Shown here: positions 43,024 through 52,045 of the stretch, piece after piece | Position numbering within the stretch: position 1 is the stretch's first letter | Layout: every line of letters begins with the position of its first letter | Source: an uncultured Muribaculaceae bacterium | Lineage (GTDB): Bacteria; Bacteroidota; Bacteroidia; Bacteroidales; Muribaculaceae | Length of the DNA stretch: 64,000 nt | Direction of reading: 5' to 3' | Assembly (NCBI GenBank): GCA_910578075.1 | Contig: CAJTPK010000012.1 | Location: forward strand, 1-64,000 | Notes under the pieces: model-generated | Seen by the model: the letters and a program-made list of their open reading frames with translations, nothing else | Told to the model about the DNA's origin: nothing | Database searches by the model: none | Translations under genes and position numbers: made by a program

Positions 43024-43069
43024 CTTTTAATATATGTCTTTATATAATAAACTTTTAATATATGTCTTT
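43024..43069 (+). repeat. Direct repeat around the DUF4250 start codon
   Basis: CTTTTAATATATGTCTTT occurs at 43024-43041 and again, identically, at 43052-43069. Both contain ATGTCTTT; only the second opens the DUF4250 gene, while the first gives a 13-codon frame. Confidence 0.85.
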
Positions 43070-43238
43070 GCCTAAAGATCCAATTATGCTCTATAGCGCA
43101 GTGAATATGAAATTGCGCGATCAATATTCATCACTTGATGATTTATGCGCATCAGAGAGCATAGACAAAACAGAGTTGTTGGAAAAGCTCAGATCGGTAG
43201 GTTTTGAGTATAATAGTGAATTAAATCAGTTCAGATAA
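43062..43238 (+). CDS. DUF4250 domain protein
   Basis: A 58-residue gene. It begins MSLPKDPIMLYSAVNMKLRD and continues with YSSLDDLCASESIDK and ELLEKLRSVGFEY, which match the DUF4250 family (helix-turn-helix-like, unknown role) from first to last residue. The start ATG lies in the second copy of an 18-bp direct repeat. The next gene starts two bases after the stop. Confidence 0.88.
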   Translation: MSLPKDPIMLYSAVNMKLRDQYSSLDDLCASESIDKTELLEKLRSVGFEYNSELNQFR

Positions 43239-43240
43239 TT

Positions 43241-43681
43241 ATGGGTGTTGAGATAGAAAGAAAATTTCTTGTAACCAATGATACATATAAAGATATGGCT
43301 TACAGTATAAGTCATATCCGGCAAGGATATCTCAACCGAAATCCGGATAGGACAGTTCGTGTAAGGGTACGCGATGATCACGGATATCTCACGGTAAAGG
43401 GTAGAAATCAAGGGGACACCCGTCTTGAATTTGAATATGATGTGCCGAGGAAGGATGCGGAAGAAATGTTGTTGTTGTGTGAGAATCCTATACTCGACAA
43501 ATCGAGATATCTTGTGAAATATGAGGGATTCATATGGGAAATTGATGAGTTTCACGGCAGGCTTTCACAGTTGGTTGTTGCAGAGATAGAGTTACAGGCG
43601 TCCGATACTAAATTCACTCTGCCTCCGTTTATAGGCAAGGAGGTGACAGGGGATCCTCGATATTACAATTCCTCTTTATAA
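43241..43681 (+). CDS. CYTH domain protein (triphosphatase-like)
   Basis: The 146-residue protein opens with the ExExK signature, here GVEIERKFLV. It continues with RIRQGYL-like HIRQGYLNRNPDRTVRVRV, LTVKGRNQGDTRLEFEYDV, and IWEIDEFHGRL. CYTH enzymes use metal ions to cleave triphosphates such as inorganic tripolyphosphate or nucleotides. The bacterial stand-alone form is mostly tripolyphosphatase. It is tightly linked to DUF4250. Confidence 0.88.
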   Translation: MGVEIERKFLVTNDTYKDMAYSISHIRQGYLNRNPDRTVRVRVRDDHGYLTVKGRNQGDTRLEFEYDVPRKDAEEMLLLCENPILDKSRYLVKYEGFIWEIDEFHGRLSQLVVAEIELQASDTKFTLPPFIGKEVTGDPRYYNSSL

Positions 43682-43689
43682 ATTTATTC

Positions 43690-46077
43690 TTGCGAATATC
43701 AGGTGTTCTTCCCAATTTCACTGCTATTGGGAGTAGATTAATAATACAATGTATGTTGCTGTTCATTTGTCCAATGCTGTATGGACAGATGAAACGACCT
43801 GTCGTGTTGGATACCGTAAGTTTTGAGAATGCAAAAGGGAGGGAATTGAAAGAGGTTGTTGTCAAACCTAAAAAGCAGAAGTATTCCAAGAAAAATAACC
43901 CTGCTGTTGACCTGATGGAGAGGGTAAGGCATGACCGGAAGCTACAGAATCCACGGGAAGCTGATCATTATTCATACGATAAGTATGAGAAGACTGTATT
44001 GGCTATCAACGACTTCAATATGGATCTTACTCGGAATAATGGTAAGATTGGGAAGCAATTTAAATTTTTTACCCAATTCATAGATACCGCAAGGTGGACA
44101 GGAAAGAGGATACTTGATCTTTCCTTAAAAGAGAAGGCGTCAACGGTTTTGTCCGGTAAAAAATCAGGCAAAGAAGTTGAAATTGTCAAGGGATTACGGA
44201 GTCATGGTCTCGATGATGAGTTCAATAAAGAGAACGTGAGAAAGCTTTTCGAGGATATGCTGAGGGAGATAGATTTGTATCAGAACGACATTACGTTGAT
44301 GCAAAATAGATTCGTAAGCCCGTTATCTGCTATAGCCGCGGACTATTATAAATTTGAGATTGTTGATACAGTGCCTATTGGTAAGGAACGATGTGTGGAA
44401 TTGACATTCTTTCCCCATAATCCGGAGTCTTTCAGTTTTAACGGCAAGCTATACATACCGGTGGATGACTCCGTGAAGTATATAAAGAGAGTATCAATGC
44501 GGGTGCCCAAAGCAATCAATCTGAATTATGTGGACAATATTTTCGTAAGTCAGAATTTTACGAAAGATTCGGTAGGGAATGTGCATAAGACGCTTGATGA
44601 CTTATGTCTTGAGATGCAGTTCCTTCCCGGGACACCAAAATTGTATGGGTCGAGAGAAGTAAGGTATGGCGATTTCTCATATGATGATAAGTTTTCTGAA
44701 TATAATCATGGCATTACGGGAACTGAGATCATAACCGAAGGTGCTGATAAGAGAACCCCGGAATTCTGGGATAAGTCGAGACTCATGCCATTATCTTATG
44801 CGGAATCGAAAATGAGTGACATGATGATCACATTGCGTAAACAGCCATTGCTATACTGGACGGAAAAAGTAATTAAGGTTTTGGTAAATGGCTATGTCAC
44901 TACAGGAAATCCGAGTAAATTTGATATTGGACCTGTCAATACATTTATCAGTCATAATACTGCTGAAGGATGGCGTTTCAGGGTAGGAGGTGTGACAACG
45001 CCTGCTTTGTCGAGACATTTTTTCGCAAGAGGATATGTTGCATATGGATTGCGAGACAAAAAGATCAAGTATAATGGAGAAATAGAGTATTCATTTATAC
45101 CCAAAACTTATACTTCTCGTGAATTTCCTGTGAATTCGATACGTGCCAGTTATCAGTATGATAAGGATCAATTGGGTCAGCATTACCTGTTTACAAATGC
45201 CGATAATATCTTTCTTTCATTAAAGCGCATGAGGAGTGATCTGATCACTTACCGCAGGATGGCGAAACTTGAATATAATCTTGAGTTGAAAAATAATTTT
45301 TCTTTTGGCATAGAGCTCAGGCATGAGGTTCAAGAGGCTACAAAATGGGTTACATTCAAGCGGAGTTCCGGTGCATGTGATGATATGTTCACACAAGCCG
45401 CATTTCGTATAGCTTTGAGGTATGCTCCTGGAGAGAAGTTTGTGCAGGGAACAACCAGCAGAAAGCCTATCAACATGGATGCTCCTATTTTTTTACTGAC
45501 ACATGAGTATGGTCCACGAGGATTCCTGGGTGCTGATTTTACGCTTAACAAAACAGAGCTGTCAATGCAGAAACGGTTCTGGTTTTCAGCATTCGGTTAT
45601 ACAGATATAGTGTTAAAGGGTGGTGTCATCTGGAGCAAAGTTCAGTTCCCTGCTTTGCTATGGCAAAATGCAAATATATCTTATACAATACAGCCGGAAT
45701 CTTTTACGCTATTGAATCCTATGGAGTTTGCTATGGACAGGTATGCATCGTTGGATTTTTCATATTATATGAATGGATTGATATTCAATAGAATTCCTTT
45801 AGTCAATAAACTTAAATTAAGAGAAGTGTTCACTTTCAAGGGATTCGTAGGTAAACTGGGTCGTAGAAACAATCCGGAATATGACGAAAACCTTTATCAG
45901 TTTCCATCAGATGCCGGTACAGTACCGATGGGCTCTAAACCATATATGGAGATAGGTGCGGGCATAGATAATATCTTTACAATACTGCGTGTTGATTATG
46001 TGTGGCGCCTGACTTATAGAAATCGTCCCGGTATTGATAAGAGTGGATTGCGGGTGTCATTGCATTTTTCTTTCTGA
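43690..46077 (+). CDS. DUF5686 outer-membrane protein
   Basis: The 795-residue protein has an N-terminal signal peptide and a DUF5686 body: AVDLMERVRHDRKLQNPRE, YEKTVLAINDF, YIPVDDSVKYIKRVSMRVP. A C-terminal beta-barrel ends in LRVSLHFSF with terminal Phe. Family members often carry a carboxypeptidase-like beta domain in front; it is absent here. The start is TTG 43690, which gives a basic n-region; ATG 43753 would give a very short signal. The function is unknown. It is the last gene of the run that begins at the GH43-GH97 promoter. Confidence 0.8.
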   Translation: MRISGVLPNFTAIGSRLIIQCMLLFICPMLYGQMKRPVVLDTVSFENAKGRELKEVVVKPKKQKYSKKNNPAVDLMERVRHDRKLQNPREADHYSYDKYEKTVLAINDFNMDLTRNNGKIGKQFKFFTQFIDTARWTGKRILDLSLKEKASTVLSGKKSGKEVEIVKGLRSHGLDDEFNKENVRKLFEDMLREIDLYQNDITLMQNRFVSPLSAIAADYYKFEIVDTVPIGKERCVELTFFPHNPESFSFNGKLYIPVDDSVKYIKRVSMRVPKAINLNYVDNIFVSQNFTKDSVGNVHKTLDDLCLEMQFLPGTPKLYGSREVRYGDFSYDDKFSEYNHGITGTEIITEGADKRTPEFWDKSRLMPLSYAESKMSDMMITLRKQPLLYWTEKVIKVLVNGYVTTGNPSKFDIGPVNTFISHNTAEGWRFRVGGVTTPALSRHFFARGYVAYGLRDKKIKYNGEIEYSFIPKTYTSREFPVNSIRASYQYDKDQLGQHYLFTNADNIFLSLKRMRSDLITYRRMAKLEYNLELKNNFSFGIELRHEVQEATKWVTFKRSSGACDDMFTQAAFRIALRYAPGEKFVQGTTSRKPINMDAPIFLLTHEYGPRGFLGADFTLNKTELSMQKRFWFSAFGYTDIVLKGGVIWSKVQFPALLWQNANISYTIQPESFTLLNPMEFAMDRYASLDFSYYMNGLIFNRIPLVNKLKLREVFTFKGFVGKLGRRNNPEYDENLYQFPSDAGTVPMGSKPYMEIGAGIDNIFTILRVDYVWRLTYRNRPGIDKSGLRVSLHFSF

Positions 46078-46104
46078 GTAGGCTGAGTTGTCAGCATTTT
46101 TTGT

Positions 46105-46112
46105 TAAATTTG
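46105..46112 (+). promoter_or_regulatory. -7 element before the LysM gene
   Basis: TAAATTTG matches TAnnTTTG. The -33 box is weak. An in-frame TTG at 46101 overlaps this region and is unlikely to be the start. Confidence 0.5.
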
Positions 46113-46157
46113 CATGTTATTGCCATCATTGCAGATGGCGTTGCAATATATCTAAAT

Positions 46158-48104
46158 ATGAGAAATTTTTCCAAATCACTGATGATATGTTTGGCGGCGA
46201 TCTTTTTTTCTCTGGATGCCGTTTCCGCCCCTAAATTGCCTATAGTCGAAATATTGGGCGGTAATTACTATATGTATGAAGTTAAGAAGGGCGATTCCTT
46301 GTTTGCAATATCTCGCGATTATGGTTGGGATTACGAACAGCTTCGCAAACTCAATCCTAAGGCGGTGTCTCCTTTGGAGAAAGGTATGAAAATATATTAT
46401 CCTGTCTCGGAAAAAAAAGATTCAGGGAATAATTCTGATGATGTAGAAACAGTTGATATAGAATCCACCCCTCTTACTCATAAGATTAAACGAGGTGAGA
46501 CTGTATATTCCATATCAAGAATGTATGGCATTCCAGTTGAAAGAATATTTCAGCTTAACGCCGGTAGTAGGGATGGTATAAAAGAGGGAGACACTCTACT
46601 CCTTAATGAAACCTCCGCTGATAATGGGGATGTGAATTTTTACGTTATCCGTAAGGGTGATACATTGTATAGTGTTGCAAAGAGGCATTTCACTACAGTA
46701 GCTGCCATCATGAAAAAGAATCCGGGTATATCTGAATCTAATTTCAAGGCCGGTGACACTATTCGTCTGCCACAAAAGGGTGAGGGAGTGAAGAGTGTTG
46801 TTAAGAAAGTGGAGGAGGAGAAACTTGCTTCTTTTTCAACTTATAAAGTGGATAAAAAGGACACTTGGGATACTGTAGCTTCAAAAACAGGCGTTGCCAA
46901 GGAAGATATACTTGAGGCTAACAAAGGCGCCGGAGAAAAGCCGAAGAAGAAATCACTTGTAACTATTCCCAACATTGAGACCGATACAGTGGAGAAAACT
47001 ATTGTAGAAGAGGATCCGAGGGAGCAGACGGTAGAGGGGATTGCTGAAATCTATGATGATGTGCATGATCTTCCATCTCCGGATTCGATAAATGCTATAA
47101 AAGTAGTATTACTTTTATCCGAGCCTACAACGAGAAAGGATCTCGAATTCTCAAGAGGTTTCCTTACAGGTCTCGACCGACTTAAAAACAGTGACATTCA
47201 GGTAAATCTGACAGTCGTTAATGGCAATAGAACCTCCACAGATGTATTGACGGAACTTTCAGACATCGACCCCGATATTCTTTTCCTTACTACAGAAAAA
47301 GGGATTCCGTCATATTTGTCAGAGTTTGCTGAAGTAAGTCAGACTCCGGTTGTCAATACATTTGATGTCAAAAATGAATTATATTCTACTAATCCTTATA
47401 TAATCCAGTTGCTTACACCGTCTAATTATTTCAACGATGAAATTGCAGCAAAGATAAGCGGGGATTATGGTGATTACAATCTTATAATGGCAGGAGCGGA
47501 AGATGACGGGGATCTGCTCGCGTCAGCATTGAAAGATTCTTGGAATAAATCGAAAGTCAGAAGTGTTACGGCTGACAATATAAGCACACTCTCTTTAAGA
47601 GATGACGAACGCTATCTTATATATGGATATGCAACAAAGAAAGATGAAGTGTCTTCGCTTCTTGAGTCAGTATGCAATATCAAAAGAGAGCATCCTCTTG
47701 CTGAGGTGGTAGTAGTTGGACGTCCGAGTTGGATAGTATATGATGAAGGAGAGATGGAAGAGAAATATCATGAGGCTAATGTTTTGATACCCTCAAGGTT
47801 CTTTTATGACAAATCCTCTTCGCAGACCCGGCAATTCGAAAATTATTACAGATCGTTATTTGACAGGGAACCCGCTAAATCTTTCCCGATGTATGCCGCA
47901 GTTGGATATGATGCATCAACATACTTCATTCCTTCGCTTTGGCGAGCCGGACTCGATATAAATGAACTTGGAGAATCGACTTCTGGCGTGCAATCGGATT
48001 TTGATATCTATCGTCCCGGGAATTGGACAGGTATGTTGAATCCTGTTGTTTATCTTGTGAGATTCACACCTTATAATACAATAGAAAAAATTGTTGTGAA
48101 ATGA
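46158..48104 (+). CDS. Multi-LysM protein with a periplasmic-binding-like C-terminal domain
   Basis: From ATG 46158 (648 residues) the protein has a signal peptide (FSKSLMICLAAIFFSLDAVSA). Four LysM-type repeats follow: YEVKKGDSLFAISRDYGWDY, HKIKRGETVYSISRMYGIPV, YVIRKGDTLYSVAKRHFTTV, and a divergent YKVDKKDTWDTVASKTGV. The C-terminal ~330 residues, from AIKVVLLLSEPTTRKDLEFS, resemble the type I periplasmic-binding fold of amino-acid ABC receptors, without transporter genes nearby. LysM binds peptidoglycan, so a wall-attached periplasmic sensor or scaffold is plausible. It overlaps the PorT-like gene by ATGA. Confidence 0.85.
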   Translation: MRNFSKSLMICLAAIFFSLDAVSAPKLPIVEILGGNYYMYEVKKGDSLFAISRDYGWDYEQLRKLNPKAVSPLEKGMKIYYPVSEKKDSGNNSDDVETVDIESTPLTHKIKRGETVYSISRMYGIPVERIFQLNAGSRDGIKEGDTLLLNETSADNGDVNFYVIRKGDTLYSVAKRHFTTVAAIMKKNPGISESNFKAGDTIRLPQKGEGVKSVVKKVEEEKLASFSTYKVDKKDTWDTVASKTGVAKEDILEANKGAGEKPKKKSLVTIPNIETDTVEKTIVEEDPREQTVEGIAEIYDDVHDLPSPDSINAIKVVLLLSEPTTRKDLEFSRGFLTGLDRLKNSDIQVNLTVVNGNRTSTDVLTELSDIDPDILFLTTEKGIPSYLSEFAEVSQTPVVNTFDVKNELYSTNPYIIQLLTPSNYFNDEIAAKISGDYGDYNLIMAGAEDDGDLLASALKDSWNKSKVRSVTADNISTLSLRDDERYLIYGYATKKDEVSSLLESVCNIKREHPLAEVVVVGRPSWIVYDEGEMEEKYHEANVLIPSRFFYDKSSSQTRQFENYYRSLFDREPAKSFPMYAAVGYDASTYFIPSLWRAGLDINELGESTSGVQSDFDIYRPGNWTGMLNPVVYLVRFTPYNTIEKIVVK

Positions 48105-48796
48105 GGTCTCCGTTAATAAAATCAGCATTAGTCTTGATGACAGTGTTTGGCATGTCCGGCACATCATTCTCTCAGACACATTATTCATCAAATGTATCAG
48201 TTGGTGTAAAAGGTGGTGTCGACCTATCGCGCGTCTCATTCACTCCAAGTGTGAAGCAGAGCTTCGCAATGGGAGGTAATGCCGGTATCACATTCAGATA
48301 TATTGAAGAGAATCATTTTGGACTCATAGCTGAAGTTAATTTTGAACAACGTGGATGGAAAGAGGATTTTGAAGGGAAGTATCCCTATGAATATACCCGT
48401 ACGTTAAATTACGTGCAGATACCATTCCTCGCTCATATATATTTCGGAAGGAGAGGGCGTTTTTTCTTCAATGCCGGTCCGGAAATAGGATTTATGATAG
48501 GAGAGTCCACAAAGGCTAACTTCGATTATAACAACATATCTTCAATACCAGACTTTCCTGCGTCATTAAGAACAACATATCAATATCAGATGGCAGCGGA
48601 GAATAAGGTGGATTTCGGTATTTCTGCAGGTCTTGGAGGGGAGTTCAGTATAAATAAGCGAAATGCAATATATATAGAAGGACGTTTCTATTATGGCCTT
48701 GGAAATGTATTGAAGTCCGGACGTACGGAAAATTTCCGCGGGTCAAATTCAATGTCTATTATGGCGAGTATCGGATATTGGATCCGCATTAAATAA
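48101..48796 (+). CDS. PorT-like outer-membrane beta-barrel protein
   Basis: The 231-residue protein has a signal peptide (to about FSQ at residue 25) and an eight-stranded barrel pattern of the OMP_b-brl_2/PorT family. It includes VGVKGGVDLSRVSF, NYVQIPFLAHIYFG and FNAGPEIGFMIG, ending in IMASIGYWIRIK. PorT is part of type IX secretion in relatives, but many paralogues exist and the role here is open. It is translationally coupled to the LysM protein, so the two may work together at the cell wall and outer membrane. Confidence 0.8.
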   Translation: MRSPLIKSALVLMTVFGMSGTSFSQTHYSSNVSVGVKGGVDLSRVSFTPSVKQSFAMGGNAGITFRYIEENHFGLIAEVNFEQRGWKEDFEGKYPYEYTRTLNYVQIPFLAHIYFGRRGRFFFNAGPEIGFMIGESTKANFDYNNISSIPDFPASLRTTYQYQMAAENKVDFGISAGLGGEFSINKRNAIYIEGRFYYGLGNVLKSGRTENFRGSNSMSIMASIGYWIRIK

Positions 48797-48830
48797 CTGC
48801 AATCCGGGTAAAATAACTGCAATCCGGATA
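48791..48830. repeat. 20-bp tandem duplication at the end of the PorT-like gene
   Basis: AAATAACTGCAATCCGGGTA (48791-48810) is followed directly by a copy with one difference (48811-48830). The stop codon of the PorT-like gene lies in the first copy. Confidence 0.9.
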
Positions 48831-48860
48831 ACGAGTATTTTGTATTTTAAGGAATTAGGC

Positions 48861-49673
48861 TCAATACACCGACCATAGTATCAAATATATCAATACTGCG
48901 GGAGCTGCGAGTAATAATGAATCGATCCTGTCAAGAATGCCGCCATGTCCGGGAATGATATTGCCGGAATCCTTGATATGAAGAGAGCGCTTTATCAGAG
49001 ATTCCACGAGGTCACCCCATGTGCCGAATATAGTAACAACTCCTGCAAGTCCAAGCCAGAATGGCAGATTCTTTTCAAATCCAAAGAATCCGGAGCAAAA
49101 ATATGAAAATATTGCGGCTGCACAAAGGGAAATTATGAAACCTCCTAAAAATCCCTCCCATGATTTTTTTGGTGAGATTCGTTCGAACAATCTGTGCTTG
49201 CCAATGGAGCTTCCAACGAGGAATGCGCCTGTATCGTTTATCCATAGCAGGAAGAAGACGGATAGTAATGCTTCCGGTCTGCTGAATAAGTATGAAATAG
49301 CTACCGCACATGCTAAAGGAACCCCGATATAAATCTGTCCCATGAATGAATGTGCAAGGTTCTCTATCGGCCTGTTATCATTTATATATAGCTCTTCAAT
49401 CATTCTTGCCACAATCACGGCAATCCAGAGAAGCAGAGGAAATATATACACCCCGAAGCATAGGCATATGACTCCTGCTATATCAAGAAGTAGGGTAGGG
49501 ATTCTTCGCGGGGTGATGTCAGATGAAATTCTTGAAAATTCAATTACAGATAGGGTCGCGAATACAGATGCCATAATAGCCACTGCTTCATGACCAAACA
49601 GGATACAGCCTATAATTATGCCGCAGTATATTACACCGGACAGAGTGCGGAGCGAAAGTTTCTTCAGATCCAT
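48861..49673 (-). CDS. cdsA: Phosphatidate cytidylyltransferase
   Basis: From ATG 49673 the protein has 270 residues and about eight membrane helices. The CdsA signature is clear: ISPKKSWEGFLGGF, then TWGDLVESLIKRSLHIKDSG and IIPGHGGILDRIDSLL. It makes CDP-diacylglycerol from phosphatidate and CTP for phospholipid synthesis in the inner membrane. The upstream in-frame TTG at 49694 lies within the promoter -7 box, so ATG 49673 is the start. Confidence 0.95.
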   Translation of the reverse strand: MDLKKLSLRTLSGVIYCGIIIGCILFGHEAVAIMASVFATLSVIEFSRISSDITPRRIPTLLLDIAGVICLCFGVYIFPLLLWIAVIVARMIEELYINDNRPIENLAHSFMGQIYIGVPLACAVAISYLFSRPEALLSVFFLLWINDTGAFLVGSSIGKHRLFERISPKKSWEGFLGGFIISLCAAAIFSYFCSGFFGFEKNLPFWLGLAGVVTIFGTWGDLVESLIKRSLHIKDSGNIIPGHGGILDRIDSLLLAAPAVLIYLILWSVY

Positions 49674-49691
49674 AATGAATGAAAATTTTAA

Positions 49692-49723
49692 CAAAGTTAA
49701 TTATAATGCGCGGTTCCTGCAAC
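49692..49723 (-). promoter_or_regulatory. Promoter of cdsA
   Basis: On the minus strand TAACTTTG (49699-49692) follows GTTG (49723-49720) with a 20-base spacer. The leader is only about ten bases long. Confidence 0.65.
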
Positions 49724-49765
49724 AACAAGTTGTTTAAAATTTTGAGGGAACAGACTCTTAAAGAT

Positions 49766-49796
49766 AAAGGGAACCGCTGTTATTACGATTCCCTTT
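49766..49796 (-). terminator. Terminator behind the LpxA-family gene
   Basis: AAAGGGAA (49766-49773) pairs with TTCCCTTT (49789-49796), with two further pairs inside. On the minus strand the arm ends in TTTATCTTT, a moderate U-tract, 40 bases after the stop codon. Confidence 0.6.
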
Positions 49797-49835
49797 GTCT
49801 ATTTATGTCTGACCGATGTAAACGGACTCTTTGTC

Positions 49836-50633
49836 TTATTCTTCTGTCACTTCTTTCGGTAGGGCGGCGAGACGGTATTCGTGTTTCTTTATAAAGTTGA
49901 GAATCGCGTCTCTTTCCTCGCTTTGATCTACATCGGTTTCAATGCGTTTGACTGCATTGAAAGGTGATGTCTGGCTCTGATATACATGGCGATAGCATTT
50001 GGCGATATCATCAATCACAGATTCGGATTTTTTCCCTTTTCTGAGTATATATGCGTTTACACCATAATATTCGATTGGATTATGGGCCATAATCGAGAAT
50101 GGAGGCACGTTGTTGTTCACGCGGCAACCACCTTTTATGAGCACCCATTCCGCAACATCGCAGTTTTCATGTACAAGAGCGTTAGAGGACAATATGGAGT
50201 AGCTGCCTATTTTGCATGCTCCCGCAATCTTTGCAGCGTTTCCAATCACAACATAATCACCTACGATAGAATCATGACCGATATGACTCTGAGCCATAAT
50301 GAAAGAATTGTTTCCAATCTTGGTCGATTTCCCGGCATGGATGCTACGGTTGATTATCACATGCTCTCTAATGCAGTTGTTATCACCGATCTCCACATAA
50401 GAGTCTTCTCCTTTCCATCTGAAATCCTGAGGATCCGCTGAGATCACGCATCCATCAAAGAATCGGTTATTTTTACCAATTCTTGCGCCTGAACGTATAC
50501 TCACATGAGGACCGATCACGCATCCTTCACCGATCTCGACATTGTCATCAATATAGGCAAAAGCGTTTATTGTGACATTATCTCCTATTTTTGCATTTGG
50601 ATGCACAAATGCGAGTGGACTAATCTGAAACAT
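49836..50633 (-). CDS. lpxA: LpxA-family UDP-GlcNAc acyltransferase
   Basis: From ATG 50633 the protein has 265 residues. It is a left-handed beta-helix (FVHPNAKIGDNVTINAFAYI and further hexads) with the catalytic His in AQSHIGHDSIVG and the C-terminal helical domain after PIEYYGVNAYILRKG. LpxA adds the 3-O-acyl chain in the first step of lipid A synthesis. In many Bacteroidota lpxA stands in an lpxD-lpxC/fabZ-lpxA cluster; here it is the last gene of an efflux operon, so it may be a second paralogue. The symbol should be taken as family level. Confidence 0.8.
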   Translation of the reverse strand: MFQISPLAFVHPNAKIGDNVTINAFAYIDDNVEIGEGCVIGPHVSIRSGARIGKNNRFFDGCVISADPQDFRWKGEDSYVEIGDNNCIREHVIINRSIHAGKSTKIGNNSFIMAQSHIGHDSIVGDYVVIGNAAKIAGACKIGSYSILSSNALVHENCDVAEWVLIKGGCRVNNNVPPFSIMAHNPIEYYGVNAYILRKGKKSESVIDDIAKCYRHVYQSQTSPFNAVKRIETDVDQSEERDAILNFIKKHEYRLAALPKEVTEE

Positions 50634-50658
50634 AGTATCAAGTTTTAGGTTAACCAAA

Positions 50659-52038
50659 TTATCTGCCACCACCCACAGCTTGATACAGGCTTATCAGAGA
50701 TGCTACCTGTGTGTGCCAGCAAGCGAGACCTGACATCTGAGCATTCAAAAGACTTGAACGAGCTGTCAGAACCTCAAGATAGGTGGTTTTCTGGTCTAAA
50801 GTTAATAATTCTTGTGTATATTCCACACTTTTTTCCAGATTATCTATCTGCTGCTCGAGCGATTTTTTCTTCACTTCGGTATTTGCAATAAGAGAAAGCG
50901 CATCACTAACATCGGCACTTGCACTCAACACTGTCTTTTCGAACGCATTCATAGCTTGTTTCTGTCTTGCTTTTGCAGCTTCAAGTGTGGCTATGTTCTG
51001 TCCTCTTGAGAACAATGGAGCAGCAAGTTGTCCTGCGAGCTGGATAAACCATTTGCCCGGGTTGGTAATCATGCTTCCAAGAAGGTTTGTGAAGCCACCC
51101 TGTGCTGAAATAGAGAGGGTGGGATAGAAGGCTGCTCTTGCGCTGTTTGTAGTGTAGTATGCGGCAGCAAGACCTCTTTCAGCTGCTCTTACATCAGGAC
51201 GCACAGCGAGGTATGACATAGGAATGCCGTTACGCACATCTACAGGCAGAGAGAATGAAAGGTCTGAGGTTACTTCCCATTCCTGGGGATATACACCAAG
51301 AAGGATGGAAAGAGTGTTGGAGGTTTCCTTGATACTTTGTTTTATATCCGGAATTGATGCCATGATACTCCAGTAATTGGCTGCACTTTGAACGACTGCA
51401 GCTTCATTAACATATGCAGCCTCTTTCATAGCTTTCATTGATTCAACCTGGTCTTTCCATATAACGGCTGTCCTTTCTGTGAGTTCCAACTGCTGTTTAA
51501 GGAGAACGAGGGCGTAGTAGGTGTTTGCAACTCCACAGATTATCTGAGAGCGAGTAGCTTGTTCATAATCCTGCATTTGTTCGACAGATACTTTAGCTCC
51601 GCGTTTACGGTTGAGAATCTTGCCGAACACATCGATTTCCCAGTTGGCTGCCAATGGAATTGTATAACTCCAATTCATGTGACTTCCACCATAGCTTGCC
51701 GATCCTCCGTTAGGATTCAATGCAAGCGATGGGAAATAGCTTAGTTTAGCACCCTTTAATTGAGCTTGCGCTATCTCCACGTTATGGCGCGCATCATCAA
51801 GGTCATTGTTGTTGGCGAGAGCCTGGCGGATATAACCCTGCAGAAGCGGATCTGTGAATACTTTTTCCCAGCCGAGATATTCAAGGGATGTTGAATCAAC
51901 GGGCTGTTCCGTAGCTTTGCGGAAATCATCCACAAAAGCATTATCTTCGGATGGAAGTTCATATTTCCGGTAGATATGACAGCTGCTTAAAGCAACTGTC
52001 AGCATCACCGGCACTATATATCTTATTAACTTGTTCAT
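50659..52038 (-). CDS. TolC-family outer-membrane efflux lipoprotein (OprM/NodT type)
   Basis: The 459-residue protein has a lipobox (VALSSC, Cys about residue 20). It carries the two OEP repeats of outer-membrane factors, with AANWEIDVFGKILNRKRGAK and RPDVRAAERGLAAAYYTTNSAR as family landmarks. It forms the trimeric outer channel of the tripartite pump encoded just upstream, with seven bases between the genes. Confidence 0.93.
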   Translation of the reverse strand: MNKLIRYIVPVMLTVALSSCHIYRKYELPSEDNAFVDDFRKATEQPVDSTSLEYLGWEKVFTDPLLQGYIRQALANNNDLDDARHNVEIAQAQLKGAKLSYFPSLALNPNGGSASYGGSHMNWSYTIPLAANWEIDVFGKILNRKRGAKVSVEQMQDYEQATRSQIICGVANTYYALVLLKQQLELTERTAVIWKDQVESMKAMKEAAYVNEAAVVQSAANYWSIMASIPDIKQSIKETSNTLSILLGVYPQEWEVTSDLSFSLPVDVRNGIPMSYLAVRPDVRAAERGLAAAYYTTNSARAAFYPTLSISAQGGFTNLLGSMITNPGKWFIQLAGQLAAPLFSRGQNIATLEAAKARQKQAMNAFEKTVLSASADVSDALSLIANTEVKKKSLEQQIDNLEKSVEYTQELLTLDQKTTYLEVLTARSSLLNAQMSGLACWHTQVASLISLYQAVGGGR

Positions 52039-52045
52039 TGTTTAA

